From: Apibacter raozihei
GTDB taxonomy: Bacteria; Bacteroidota; Bacteroidia; Flavobacteriales; Weeksellaceae
Direction: 5' to 3'
Assembly: GCF_004014855.1 (NCBI RefSeq)
Contig: NZ_CP034930.1
Span: 1,302,001-1,366,000 of the forward strand
DNA: 64,000 bases
In this document: positions 29,518-37,773 of the stretch, piece after piece
How the letters are laid out: every line of letters starts with the position of its first letter
Numbering within the stretch: position 1 is the first letter of the stretch
Position numbers and translations under genes: made by a program
The notes under the pieces: model-generated
What the model saw: only the letters and a program-made list of their open reading frames with translations
What the model was told of the DNA's origin: nothing
Database searches by the model: none

Positions 29518-30201
29518 TTAATCTATAAAACTCTTCCATAGATTATCATTATCAGGAACCGGAGCTTCCAAACTTATTATTTTCTTGGTAACAGGATGAC
29601 AAAATTCTATTTTTCGGGCCAATAGATGTATGCTGCCATCAGGATTTGATCGATCAAATCCGTATTTCAAATCTCCTTTAATGGGAGCTTTAATCGAACT
29701 AAGTTGAGCGCGTATCTGGTGATGTCTTCCGGTTTCCAGATCAACTTCTAAAAGTTGATAGTGATCTGAAGTTTTAATAATTTTATAAGTGAGTATAGCC
29801 TCTTTAGCACCCTGTGTTTCGTGTTTAAAAATAATAGATTTATTATTTTTTTCATTCTTTTTTAAATAATGTACAAGCCTTTGAGAATTTGGTATTTCAC
29901 CTTTTTTAACTACAGCCCAATACGTTTTTTTTATTTCCCTCTTTTTTAACATTTCTGTCAAACGGCTTAATGCTTTACTGGTTTTGGCAAAAACCACAAT
30001 TCCAGAGGTAGGACGGTCTATTCTGTGAACTAATCCGGCAAAAACATTGCCCGGCTTGAAATATTTCTTCTTTATATAAGCTTTAATTTCGTCTATCAGT
30101 GGAACATCTCCGGTTTTATCGCCCTGAACGATCTGACCTGCTTTTTTATTGATAATAAGAATATGATTATCTTCAAAAAGAATTTGATTTTCCAGAAACA
30201 T
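29518..30201 (-). CDS. RluA-family RNA pseudouridine synthase
   Basis: 227 aa with catalytic motif HRIDRPTSGIVVFAKT (Asp in HRxD, about 62-77), plus ETGRHHQIRAQL and GDLKYG. There is no S4 domain, so it belongs to the short RluA-like group (RluA/TruC-like) that modifies rRNA or tRNA; the exact uridine cannot be assigned. It lies 29 bases after panB on the same strand. Confidence 0.93.
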   Translation of the reverse strand: MFLENQILFEDNHILIINKKAGQIVQGDKTGDVPLIDEIKAYIKKKYFKPGNVFAGLVHRIDRPTSGIVVFAKTSKALSRLTEMLKKREIKKTYWAVVKKGEIPNSQRLVHYLKKNEKNNKSIIFKHETQGAKEAILTYKIIKTSDHYQLLEVDLETGRHHQIRAQLSSIKAPIKGDLKYGFDRSNPDGSIHLLARKIEFCHPVTKKIISLEAPVPDNDNLWKSFID

Positions 30202-30230
30202 AAATTACAAATTTGACTTATACATTAAAC

Positions 30231-31046
30231 TTAAAAACTTTCTTCGGAACTTGGAAAACTTTGATTTTTAACATCATTTACATAATCGGAAACAGCTCCG
30301 ACTATTTGTTCGTGAAGATTTAAATATTTTCTTGCAAATTTAGGTTTAAAATTTTTGTTAAGACCTAATATATCGTGAATTACTAATACTTGTCCATCCG
30401 TTTTGTTTCCAGCTCCTATTCCAATAGTAGGTATAGATATTTCTTTACTGACTTTTTCACCTAATGCAGCAGGAATTTTTTCTAATACAATTGAAAAACA
30501 TCCTAGTTCCTCCAATAGTTTAGCATCATTAATAAGTTTTTCAGCTTCAGATTCTTCTTTAGCTCTGAGCTTAAATGAACCGAATTGATTAATAGATTGA
30601 GGAGTCAGGCCTAAATGTCCCATTACAGGTATTCCTGCATCAAGTATAGCTTTAATTGAATTTTGTATTTCCATTCCACCCTCAATTTTTACAGCAGCAG
30701 CCCCTGATTCTTTCATTACTCTAACAGCAGAATCATGTGCTTGAGAAGAGTTTGCTGTATAAGTACCAAAGGGTAGATCAACAATCAGCATGGCTCGTTG
30801 TAGAGCTCGGCTCACAGATTGTGCATGATAAATCATATGATCCAGTGTAATAGGCAACGTAGTTTCATAGCCAGCCATTACATTAGCTGCGGAATCACCA
30901 ACCAAAATTGCCTCAACTCCGCCTTCATCCGCCAGGCGGGCTATAGAATAATCATAAGCTGTTAAAATAGATATTTTTTCTCCTGAGGCCTTCATTTTTT
31001 TGAAAGTTTCAACAGTTACTTTTTTTATATCGGAATGTATGGACAT
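30231..31046 (-). CDS. panB: 3-methyl-2-oxobutanoate hydroxymethyltransferase PanB
   Basis: First committed enzyme of pantothenate/CoA synthesis: it transfers a hydroxymethyl group from 5,10-methylene-THF to ketoisovalerate. Motifs LTAYDYSIARLAD, VGDSAANVMAGYETTLPIT (metal-binding Asp), GIPVMGHLGLTPQS and IGIGAGNKTDGQVLV are intact, and 271 aa is the normal length. No other pan gene is in the window. Confidence 0.97.
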   Translation of the reverse strand: MSIHSDIKKVTVETFKKMKASGEKISILTAYDYSIARLADEGGVEAILVGDSAANVMAGYETTLPITLDHMIYHAQSVSRALQRAMLIVDLPFGTYTANSSQAHDSAVRVMKESGAAAVKIEGGMEIQNSIKAILDAGIPVMGHLGLTPQSINQFGSFKLRAKEESEAEKLINDAKLLEELGCFSIVLEKIPAALGEKVSKEISIPTIGIGAGNKTDGQVLVIHDILGLNKNFKPKFARKYLNLHEQIVGAVSDYVNDVKNQSFPSSEESF

Positions 31047-31074
31047 AAGTTTGAATTAAAATTTTTTACTAAGT

Positions 31075-31860
31075 TTATAAAATTGTATTTTTTGTTTCAG
31101 TGTGGACATTCATTTTAAGTTTTACAGGTTGACCGTCAATCATAGTTTCAACTTCTAGAACAGAGTCAACATTGTCTGAAATATAATATTGGTGGGAAAT
31201 ATCATAAATGAATTTACCTTTTCCGGTACCAGCTCCGGAAGCATTAGTATCGTAAGTGTTCATATTTAACTTATAATCCTGAATATAATCAAAAAATGCT
31301 TTTCCTTCTTTTATTTCACGTAAAGAGTAAGTGGTAGTTAAAGTCATTTCAGACAAATTATTTCCAGGGTACCGGAAAGGAATAGTCGTAGAAAAACTAT
31401 CACCGATTTTTATCTTTTTATTAATTAAGAGACTTTGTTTAAGAGATTCCTGAATAAGTTTTTTCAACGTTTCCTTTTTTTGAATATCCAGTGATGAATT
31501 TTCAACGGACAAAATCTGTGGATACTCTCCCTGCTTATATTTACCTTTAAAAATAATATCATTGATAGTGGATTCCTGTGCATTTACTAATTTTAAGGTA
31601 AATGGAATCGTGAAATCTTCAGACTCTTTTTCAGTACGCAGTATATATTTGGTTTTTTCCTCAATTTTTTGAGTATTGGATTCTTTCTTAGATTTTTTTT
31701 TGCCTAGGCTTTGAATTTCTATAGAAAAAAACGTTTTTTCTTCTTTAGTATATGTTGTTGAAGGTTTATACTTAATAATCAAATCTAAGCTATCCATTTG
31801 GGCAATACCATTGAGACTCAAAAGGAAAATAGGTATGAAGAAATAGGGTAAAACTTTCAT
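31075..31860 (-). CDS. Secreted protein of unknown function
   Basis: 261 aa with a clear N-terminal signal peptide (MKVLPYFFIPIFLLSLNGIAQ). The mature part is Lys- and Thr-rich with predicted beta strands and no motif I recognise. Bacteroidota carry many periplasmic beta-rich proteins of this size. It lies 28 bases upstream of panB and 16 bases after the RapZ-C gene, so it may belong to the same transcript, but nothing ties it to pantothenate. Confidence 0.75.
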   Translation of the reverse strand: MKVLPYFFIPIFLLSLNGIAQMDSLDLIIKYKPSTTYTKEEKTFFSIEIQSLGKKKSKKESNTQKIEEKTKYILRTEKESEDFTIPFTLKLVNAQESTINDIIFKGKYKQGEYPQILSVENSSLDIQKKETLKKLIQESLKQSLLINKKIKIGDSFSTTIPFRYPGNNLSEMTLTTTYSLREIKEGKAFFDYIQDYKLNMNTYDTNASGAGTGKGKFIYDISHQYYISDNVDSVLEVETMIDGQPVKLKMNVHTETKNTIL

Positions 31861-31876
31861 AAAGATAAAATTTAAA

Positions 31877-32302
31877 TTATTGTTTTTTAAGTTCCCAATT
31901 TTCAGAATTGGTATGATTTAATTGAACATTTACACTAGGATAATTTGATTTGATATATTTAGCGATCTGTTCAGCAGCATATACAGAACGATGTTGTCCT
32001 CCTGTACAGCCAAAGTTTATTTGTAAAGATGAGAAATTTCTTTCTACATAATTATCAATTGAAATTGAAATTATATTTTGTATACAATCTAAAAAAGAAG
32101 ACATAACAGTTTTTTCCTGAAAAAACTCTTTAATCTCTTGATCCTTTCCTGTAAGATATCTTAGTTCTCCAAACCGATAAGGATTTAATATCCCTCTACA
32201 GTCAAATACATAACCTCCACCATTACCTGTAGAATCTTCAGGGTATCCTTTTCTATAAGAAAAGCTTTGTACAGTTATTTCTAAAGGTTTGTTCATGGTC
32301 AT
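31877..32302 (-). CDS. RapZ C-terminal domain protein
   Basis: 141 aa matching only the C-terminal half of RapZ: SFSYRKGYPED, FDCRGILNPY, and the anion-binding motif NFGCTGGQHRSVYAAEQIA. The N-terminal P-loop kinase half of enterobacterial RapZ is missing and not encoded nearby. In E. coli the C-terminal domain senses GlcN6P and binds RNA. Its start overlaps the phosphotransferase stop by 4 bases, a tight coupling typical of Bacteroidota, where the two may also be fused. Confidence 0.9.
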   Translation of the reverse strand: MTMNKPLEITVQSFSYRKGYPEDSTGNGGGYVFDCRGILNPYRFGELRYLTGKDQEIKEFFQEKTVMSSFLDCIQNIISISIDNYVERNFSSLQINFGCTGGQHRSVYAAEQIAKYIKSNYPSVNVQLNHTNSENWELKKQ

Positions 32303-33330
32303 TTAATTATTTGATTTATTTTTATTTCAGTTTTATTACTAATTAAAATCTGGATAATTCTTTTTAATTCAGGGTACTTATGCAAAATTAAGCTTTCTTT
32401 ATGTAAAATTTTCAGATTGTTAATGCCTAAAATTAAGCTTTCTTTAAAATGCTTTTTTTTCTGAAGAATTCCTCGGAATCCATAAGCCCCAAGAACTTGA
32501 AGCAGTCGTATTAACAGGCAATATTGATAGGAGATTTCCATAGATTTATCTGTAATCGAATGAACTTTCCTTACTTCAGAAAAATAATAATTTTTTAAAT
32601 TTTCTTTAAAATTTTCAGAAAGTTGTGCTTTTGCCTGCCATAAAAGAGATACCAAATCGTAAAATGGGTTACCTAGCATACCTCCCTGGTAATCTATGAA
32701 ATAAGGTTCATTATTTTTTACAATAATATTTCTTGCCTGAAAATCTCTAAACATAAATCCCCTAGGCTCCATACTCTCAATAGTTTCACCGATTTGCATA
32801 AATTCTTTGAGTAAATCGCTATTTGAGTAAGGTATTTCAAGTGGTTGAAAAAAATAAAATTTAAAATAATTTAAGTCATTATTTATTATGTCTTTATTAA
32901 AAGATTTAAAATCAAAACATTTTGAATAATCAATTTTATCTGATATGTTAAATTGAAGATTCAATAAATGTTTCAAAGATTTTTTATAAAGATTTTCCGA
33001 AGTTGTATCTTCACCATTATGTAAAAGTACTTCTAAGAGGGAAAAATCTCCCATATCTTCCTGTAAATACATTTCATTATCTCTGTCAATGTTTAAGATT
33101 GAAGGAACCGGTACATTGTTGTCCTTGAAAATTTTAGAGAAATAAAGAAAAGTTTTATTTTCAGCTATATGGGAACTAAAAGTCAAAATAATTGAGTTCT
33201 CAAGAGTTTTTACTCTAAAATATTTTCTTTCAGATGCACTGTTTGTGATCGGTTCTATTGAAAAATTATCGGATTTTAGATAATTTTTTACAAATTCCTG
33301 AATTCGATCCGTTTCATTTTCCTTACGCAT
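32299..33330 (-). CDS. APH-family sugar phosphotransferase (AmgK-like)
   Basis: 343 aa kinase of the aminoglycoside/choline kinase fold. The catalytic loop appears as FMFRDFQARNIIV (Asp196-type position) and the metal site as FIDYQGGMLGNPFYDLVSL. Related proteins (AmgK) phosphorylate MurNAc/GlcNAc at C1 in cell-wall recycling. Coupling to a RapZ C-terminal domain, a GlcN6P sensor, fits an amino-sugar role, but the substrate is inferred. Drug resistance is unlikely. Confidence 0.85.
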   Translation of the reverse strand: MRKENETDRIQEFVKNYLKSDNFSIEPITNSASERKYFRVKTLENSIILTFSSHIAENKTFLYFSKIFKDNNVPVPSILNIDRDNEMYLQEDMGDFSLLEVLLHNGEDTTSENLYKKSLKHLLNLQFNISDKIDYSKCFDFKSFNKDIINNDLNYFKFYFFQPLEIPYSNSDLLKEFMQIGETIESMEPRGFMFRDFQARNIIVKNNEPYFIDYQGGMLGNPFYDLVSLLWQAKAQLSENFKENLKNYYFSEVRKVHSITDKSMEISYQYCLLIRLLQVLGAYGFRGILQKKKHFKESLILGINNLKILHKESLILHKYPELKRIIQILISNKTEIKINQIIK

Positions 33331-33392
33331 AGGATATAATTAATATGCAAGATAGGAATTATAGGTTATTTTTGAGTTAAACTATTATATGA

Positions 33393-34214
33393 TTATGGCT
33401 TTTGAAAAAAACAAAAATAGATTAATAAAAGGCTACCCACAATAATTCTATACCAGCCCCATATTTTAAAACCATATTTTTTTATTACACCAACAAAAAA
33501 TTTAATAGCAAATATGGAAACAATAAATGCAATCAGATTGCCGAGTAAAAACATTTCAAGCTTATCACTATTTGCTGCAAGTAATTCATAACCTTTCATA
33601 TCAATACCGTTTTCCTCCCAGTTTTTAAGTGTTAGCGAATATACAGTTACTGCAAGCATGGTAGGTACAGCAAGAAAAAAAGAAAATTCTGCTGCCACTT
33701 CACGACTTAATTTTTGTTGCATTCCACCAATAATTGAGGCGGCAGATCTACTGGTTCCGGGCATCATTGCTAAACATTGCCAGAATCCTATGATGACAGC
33801 TTGCTTTATTGATATATCTTCCTCTTTTAAAATGGTAGGATTTTTAAATAAACGATCAACAAAAAGAAGAATTATCCCACCGATTACAAGTACCACTGCA
33901 ATTGGTATTGGCTTTTCTAAAACATCATCTATTTTGTCGCTAAACAATTTTCCTAGTATCAGAGCAGGAATTACAGCACATACTAATTTTACATAAAAGT
34001 TAACTCGTTTAAAATCAAAAAATTTTCTCCAGTAAAGTGCAACAACAGCCATGATTGCACCAAACTGTATGCAATATTGAAACATTTTTAGGAAATTGTC
34101 ATCTTCCATTCCCAGTATAGAACTGGTGAATATCATATGTGCAGTAGAAGAAACCGGTAAATATTCAGTTAGTCCCTCAACAATTGCTATAATAATTGCC
34201 TCTAAAGTACTCAT
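33393..34214 (-). CDS. uppP: Undecaprenyl-diphosphatase UppP (BacA)
   Basis: 273 aa polytopic membrane phosphatase that recycles undecaprenyl diphosphate. The two active-site motifs are visible: EGLTEYLPVSSTAHMI (about 13-28) and PGTSRSAASIIGGM (about 152-165). It follows the DUF3098 gene by 2 bases and ftsX closely, a conserved flavobacterial trio. Confidence 0.97.
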   Translation of the reverse strand: MSTLEAIIIAIVEGLTEYLPVSSTAHMIFTSSILGMEDDNFLKMFQYCIQFGAIMAVVALYWRKFFDFKRVNFYVKLVCAVIPALILGKLFSDKIDDVLEKPIPIAVVLVIGGIILLFVDRLFKNPTILKEEDISIKQAVIIGFWQCLAMMPGTSRSAASIIGGMQQKLSREVAAEFSFFLAVPTMLAVTVYSLTLKNWEENGIDMKGYELLAANSDKLEMFLLGNLIAFIVSIFAIKFFVGVIKKYGFKIWGWYRIIVGSLLLIYFCFFQKP

Positions 34215-34216
34215 TC

Positions 34217-34528
34217 TTAATTATCTTTTTTTACGGAATTAATCATAATAGCATATATTTCAATGATGAAGCCTACAACAATCAGTATAGGAGCTAAACG
34301 AATTCTTCGGAAACTGAATATATCATTGTTCCAGTAATTCTTGTCATATACACCGTCAGGTCTTGTATTTGCATCAGGGCCGGTCATTAATATAAGTCCT
34401 AAAGCAATAAAAATAATACCGACCAACATATATGTATAATTCTTTTTTCCGAAAAGCAATGTTTTTTTAGATTCGGAATCAGTATTTTTAAGTATATTTT
34501 TTTTCATTAAAAAATTAAATTTATGCAA
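34217..34528 (-). CDS. DUF3098 family membrane protein
   Basis: 103 aa with two membrane segments (about 33-50 and 76-95) and the family's motif GLILMTGPDANTRPDGVY between them. The function is unknown. It is placed between ftsX and uppP with 2-base gaps on both sides, as in other Flavobacteria, suggesting a link to wall synthesis or division. Confidence 0.88.
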   Translation of the reverse strand: MHKFNFLMKKNILKNTDSESKKTLLFGKKNYTYMLVGIIFIALGLILMTGPDANTRPDGVYDKNYWNNDIFSFRRIRLAPILIVVGFIIEIYAIMINSVKKDN

Positions 34529-34530
34529 AT

Positions 34531-35430
34531 TTATGAATAATATAAATCATCCAGCTTTAAACGTAGAAATCTCCAGGTAGCAAACCATGTGCTAGCTGTC
34601 GTGATTAAAGCACCTAAAACTATTATAAATAAAGATAATAAGATGTAATTGGTATAGTCTACAATAGGAGGTAGAATATTATTTACAACCAGTGCATAAT
34701 TAACGCCATATAACATAAGTAAGGCTATAATACCCCCTAACAACCCAAAGATAAGAGCCTGAAGTAAGAAAGGTTTCATAATAAATAGCTGTTTCGCTCC
34801 AACTAGTTGCATTGTTTTTATAATAAATCGTTTGGCGTAAATTTTTAATCTAATGGAATTATTGATAAGAGAGACGGCTATCAATAAGATAATAATAGCT
34901 AAAACAGAAATACCAATAGTCATTTTTCTAACGCCCTTGTTCATTTCAGATAACAAATTGCTATCTGATTTAACTTCATCAACCAAGTTGTTTTTTTGAA
35001 GCTGTTTTTTTATGGTTTCAATATGCAGAGAATCAATATATTCGGATTTAAGTGCAACTGTTATGGATGCCGGAAAAATATCTTCTTCAAATAAGTCCTG
35101 AGAATCTACTCCCAGGTCTCTTTTTGCTGTCTTAGTAGCATCTTCTTTAGATATATATTTGGCAGATTTTACATAAGGATTTACTTTTACACTGTCCAGA
35201 TATTGTAACTGTAACTTTTGGTTTTTAACCAGATTTTCCTTGTTCCGATCATTTTTAAAGAAAACCTCAATAACCATTTGTTCTTTTAAATAGTCAATAT
35301 AAGAATTTGCATTTATAGCTATCATTCCTATGATGCCTATTAAGAATAAAACTAAAGAAATACTAATGACTACAGTTATGTTAGAAGATCGTAATCTTCC
35401 TTTGTTAAGTTTATCTGTTTTTGCTGCCAT
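34531..35430 (-). CDS. ftsX: Cell division protein FtsX
   Basis: 299 aa permease with one N-terminal membrane helix, a large periplasmic loop (about 45-165) and three C-terminal helices (FtsX fold, with SLINNSIRLKIYAKRFIIKTMQLVGA). It pairs with FtsE to control septal hydrolases. The FtsE candidate is at 25223 on the other strand, so the complex is encoded at two loci. Confidence 0.9.
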   Translation of the reverse strand: MAAKTDKLNKGRLRSSNITVVISISLVLFLIGIIGMIAINANSYIDYLKEQMVIEVFFKNDRNKENLVKNQKLQLQYLDSVKVNPYVKSAKYISKEDATKTAKRDLGVDSQDLFEEDIFPASITVALKSEYIDSLHIETIKKQLQKNNLVDEVKSDSNLLSEMNKGVRKMTIGISVLAIIILLIAVSLINNSIRLKIYAKRFIIKTMQLVGAKQLFIMKPFLLQALIFGLLGGIIALLMLYGVNYALVVNNILPPIVDYTNYILLSLFIIVLGALITTASTWFATWRFLRLKLDDLYYS

Positions 35431-35521
35431 ATTTTTTGAAAATATTCGCTAAAGTATAAAATCTTAGTATATTTTGATGTAATTTTGAATATAAATTATT
35501 GTTAAAATAAATCTCATAATA

Positions 35522-36283
35522 TTGAAAGTAAAACCAAAAAAACATCTGGGACAGCATTTTTTAAATGATAAGAATATTGCTTCTCGTATAGTTGATTCAT
35601 TATCATATAAAAATTATTCTACGGTTTTGGAAGTAGGACCGGGTATGGGGGTGTTAACACAATTTTTACTTGACAAAAGTGTAGATGTTTATGCCGCAGA
35701 GATTGATCAGGAATCCGTTGAATATTTAGAAATAAATTTCCCTAAACTTAAAAACAACATAGTTGGTGATTTTTTAAAGTTAAATCTGAATGAATTTAAT
35801 AATGGGCAATTAGCGGTTATAGGTAATTTTCCCTATAACATTTCTTCTCAGATAGTTTTTAAAATTCTTGAAAACAGATCGCATATACCAGAGAGTGTAG
35901 GTATGTTTCAAAAAGAAGTTGCCGAACGAATTGTATCCGGTAAGGGAAATAAAATATATGGTATATTGTCAGTTTTAACTCAAGCATATTATGAAGCGGA
36001 ATATTTGTTTACTGTTCATGAGAATGTGTTTACCCCTCCACCTAAAGTTAAATCAGCTGTAATTCGTCTCAAGCGATTTAGAAATACTATTGAAGACGTA
36101 GATGAAGCATTGTTCATTAAAATAGTGAAAGCAGGTTTTAATCAGCGCAGGAAAACCTTAAGAAATGCACTGAAAGTTTTAGAAATTCCAGAAAATCTCA
36201 ATTCTCATGAATTTATGAGTCTTAGAGCAGAACAATTATCTGTAGATGATTTTATTTTATTGGCCCGTTTATGGCATCAGTAG
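35522..36283 (+). CDS. rsmA: 16S rRNA dimethyladenosine transferase RsmA (KsgA)
   Basis: Dimethylates A1518/A1519 near the 3' end of 16S rRNA. It shows [11 protein letters not shown] (about 5-15), the SAM site [11 protein letters not shown] and the catalytic [13 protein letters not shown]. It appears to use a TTG start: no in-frame ATG precedes the conserved KKHLGQHF, and starting later would delete it. Length 253 aa is normal. Transcribed divergently from ftsX. Confidence 0.96.
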   Translation: MKVKPKKHLGQHFLNDKNIASRIVDSLSYKNYSTVLEVGPGMGVLTQFLLDKSVDVYAAEIDQESVEYLEINFPKLKNNIVGDFLKLNLNEFNNGQLAVIGNFPYNISSQIVFKILENRSHIPESVGMFQKEVAERIVSGKGNKIYGILSVLTQAYYEAEYLFTVHENVFTPPPKVKSAVIRLKRFRNTIEDVDEALFIKIVKAGFNQRRKTLRNALKVLEIPENLNSHEFMSLRAEQLSVDDFILLARLWHQ

Positions 36284-36311
36284 CAATTAGTTTTAATAAA
36301 TAAATATTAAC

Positions 36312-36575
36312 ATGATAAATAGTATAAATAAATTAATAGGTGCAATAGTAATTGCGTTTTTGGTTTCTTGTCAACCTAGTGAAAAAAAGCACGAAGGCGG
36401 ATCTGTTAAACTTTCAGATGTAAAAGTAGTGAATGAATTAGATCCGGTTTGTGAAATGTCTACATCAGAACATTTAAAGGATACATTGACTTATCAAGGG
36501 AAACTATATGGCTTTTGTAGCGAAAATTGTAAAGAAGAGTTTAAAGCTAATCCTGAAAAATTTTTGAATAAATAA
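36312..36575 (+). CDS. YHS-domain lipoprotein
   Basis: 87 aa. A signal segment ends with the lipobox LVSC (Cys20). The rest is one YHS domain: DPVCEMSTSEHLKDTLTYQG then YGFCSENCKEEFKANPEKFL. YHS domains bind metals through these cysteines and occur in copper-handling proteins, so an envelope metal-binding role is likely. A strong terminator follows directly. Confidence 0.88.
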   Translation: MINSINKLIGAIVIAFLVSCQPSEKKHEGGSVKLSDVKVVNELDPVCEMSTSEHLKDTLTYQGKLYGFCSENCKEEFKANPEKFLNK

Positions 36576-36595
36576 ACCTTTTTTCTTAAAAAAAC

Positions 36596-36631
36596 AAAAA
36601 AAGCATTCTTTGGCTAAAGAATGCTTTTTTT
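36596..36631 (+). terminator. Rho-independent terminator after the YHS gene
   Basis: AAAGCATTCTTT-GGCT-AAAGAATGCTTT is a perfect 12-bp core stem with A/T flanks and a long T run. It ends just before the first regulon operator, marking the border of the ADP-ribose region. Confidence 0.85.
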
Positions 36632-36637
36632 GTTTTT

Positions 36638-36654
36638 TGTGTAAAAAATACACA
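36638..36654. promoter_or_regulatory. Putative NrtR operator A (VWA operon, distal)
   Basis: TGTGTA-AAAAA-TACACA is a perfect 17-bp inverted repeat (19 bp with flanking T/A). It is one of five related sites in the window, 128 bases before the VWA start codon and 17 bp upstream of a candidate -7 element. Confidence 0.75.
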
Positions 36655-36670
36655 ATATTATTTGTTTGTA

Positions 36671-36678
36671 TAAATTTG
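36671..36678 (+). promoter_or_regulatory. Candidate -7 element of the VWA operon
   Basis: TAAATTTG matches TAnnTTTG and lies almost exactly midway between operators A and B (16 bases from each), so a repressor bound at both would cover the promoter. The -33 element is unclear. Confidence 0.4.
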
Positions 36679-36694
36679 ATTTCGTTAATTTGTT

Positions 36695-36711
36695 TGTGTA
36701 AAAAATACGCA
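36695..36711. promoter_or_regulatory. Putative NrtR operator B (VWA operon, proximal)
   Basis: TGTGTA-AAAAA-TACGCA, with extra matching flanks TT and AA, is an inverted repeat with one T/G mismatch. Its centre is 57 bp from that of operator A. It lies 70 bases before the VWA start codon. Confidence 0.8.
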
Positions 36712-36781
36712 AATATAATTTTAACTTATAGTGTCGACAATAGTAAGGTAAAATTTTTTAGTAACGATTAAAATTTAAATT

Positions 36782-37711
36782 ATGGGAACAGGACATTATT
36801 CTTCAAAAACATACCAGGCAGTTACAAACTCTCGCAACTACCAATCCAAATCTGCAGATCAAATATTTTCAGATTCTTTAAAATTAACCATGAATCCAGC
36901 TAATCTTAAAAACGGAATAAGGGAATGTAGAGATTCTTTGGATCATCCGGTGAGCATACCAATTATGGTTTTTGTTGATGTGACAGGATCAATGGGAAGA
37001 ATTCCTTATAATCTTATTCAAAATAACTTTCCGAAAATGATGAATACCTTGGTTTCACATGGTGTTGAAGATGCTCAAATATGTTTCGGTGCTATCGGAG
37101 ATCATATAACAGATAGTGTACCTCTTCAAATTGGCCAATTTGAGCAAGAAACAACCAAGTTGATAGATGACCTTTCAAATATATATATTGAGGGAGGAGG
37201 AGGAGGTCAATGTATGGAATCTTATCCATTAGCATGGTATTTAGCCGGATATCATACATCTACAGATGCTTATGAAAAAAGAGGAGCTAAAGGTTATCTT
37301 TTTACCATTGGGGATGAATCCTTCCATTCTCAATACAGCAGCGATTTTATTAAAAGGATGATGGGAACAGCTGAAAGTTTGGGTGACTTTACTGCGGAAC
37401 AATTGTATGAAAAAGCATCTGAGAAATACCATGTATTTCATGTTCACGTAGAAGATAGAAGTTATGATACTAATTATATTAAAAATGAGTGGATTCAATT
37501 GTTGAACGAAAATTTCTTAGTCTTACGTAACAGCAATTCAATAGCAGAACTGATAGGAACAACGGTTTCCGTAATTAACGGAGCAAATATGAATTCCGTA
37601 TTAAATACTTTAAGTGATCACGCCGCTAAAGATATTTCAAATACGTTAGCAAAGATTCAATCATTTCTTCCAGATAAGAATGACGAAGGCTCTTCTATAA
37701 TAACACTTTAA
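36782..37711 (+). CDS. VWA-domain protein in the ADP-ribose regulon
   Basis: 309 aa with a von Willebrand factor A-like core. The MIDAS metal motif is DVTGSMG (Asp66, Thr68, Ser70) at the end of a hydrophobic strand (IPIMVFV). A Gly-rich loop follows (YIEGGGGGQCMESY, about 136-149), with a second acidic segment FTIGDESFHSQ. No signal peptide or membrane helix, so it is cytoplasmic. VWA proteins usually act as metal-dependent assembly platforms. It is the first gene of a three-gene unit with a PurA-like gene (62-base gap) and a J-domain/pseudokinase gene. The specific function is unknown. Confidence 0.82.
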   Translation: MGTGHYSSKTYQAVTNSRNYQSKSADQIFSDSLKLTMNPANLKNGIRECRDSLDHPVSIPIMVFVDVTGSMGRIPYNLIQNNFPKMMNTLVSHGVEDAQICFGAIGDHITDSVPLQIGQFEQETTKLIDDLSNIYIEGGGGGQCMESYPLAWYLAGYHTSTDAYEKRGAKGYLFTIGDESFHSQYSSDFIKRMMGTAESLGDFTAEQLYEKASEKYHVFHVHVEDRSYDTNYIKNEWIQLLNENFLVLRNSNSIAELIGTTVSVINGANMNSVLNTLSDHAAKDISNTLAKIQSFLPDKNDEGSSIITL

Positions 37712-37720
37712 TTACAAAAT

Positions 37721-37756
37721 ATCCGGGGGATTATTATACATAATAAAACCCCGGAT
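37721..37756 (+). other. GC-rich hairpin between the VWA and PurA-like genes
   Basis: ATCCGGGG (37721-37728) pairs perfectly with CCCCGGAT (37749-37756). Inside, TTATTA pairs with TAATAA around the loop TACA. It is followed by an A run, not a T run, so it is more likely an mRNA-stabilising or processing structure than a terminator. It is notable in such an AT-rich sequence. Confidence 0.55.
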
Positions 37757-37773
37757 GTTATAAAAAAAATAGT

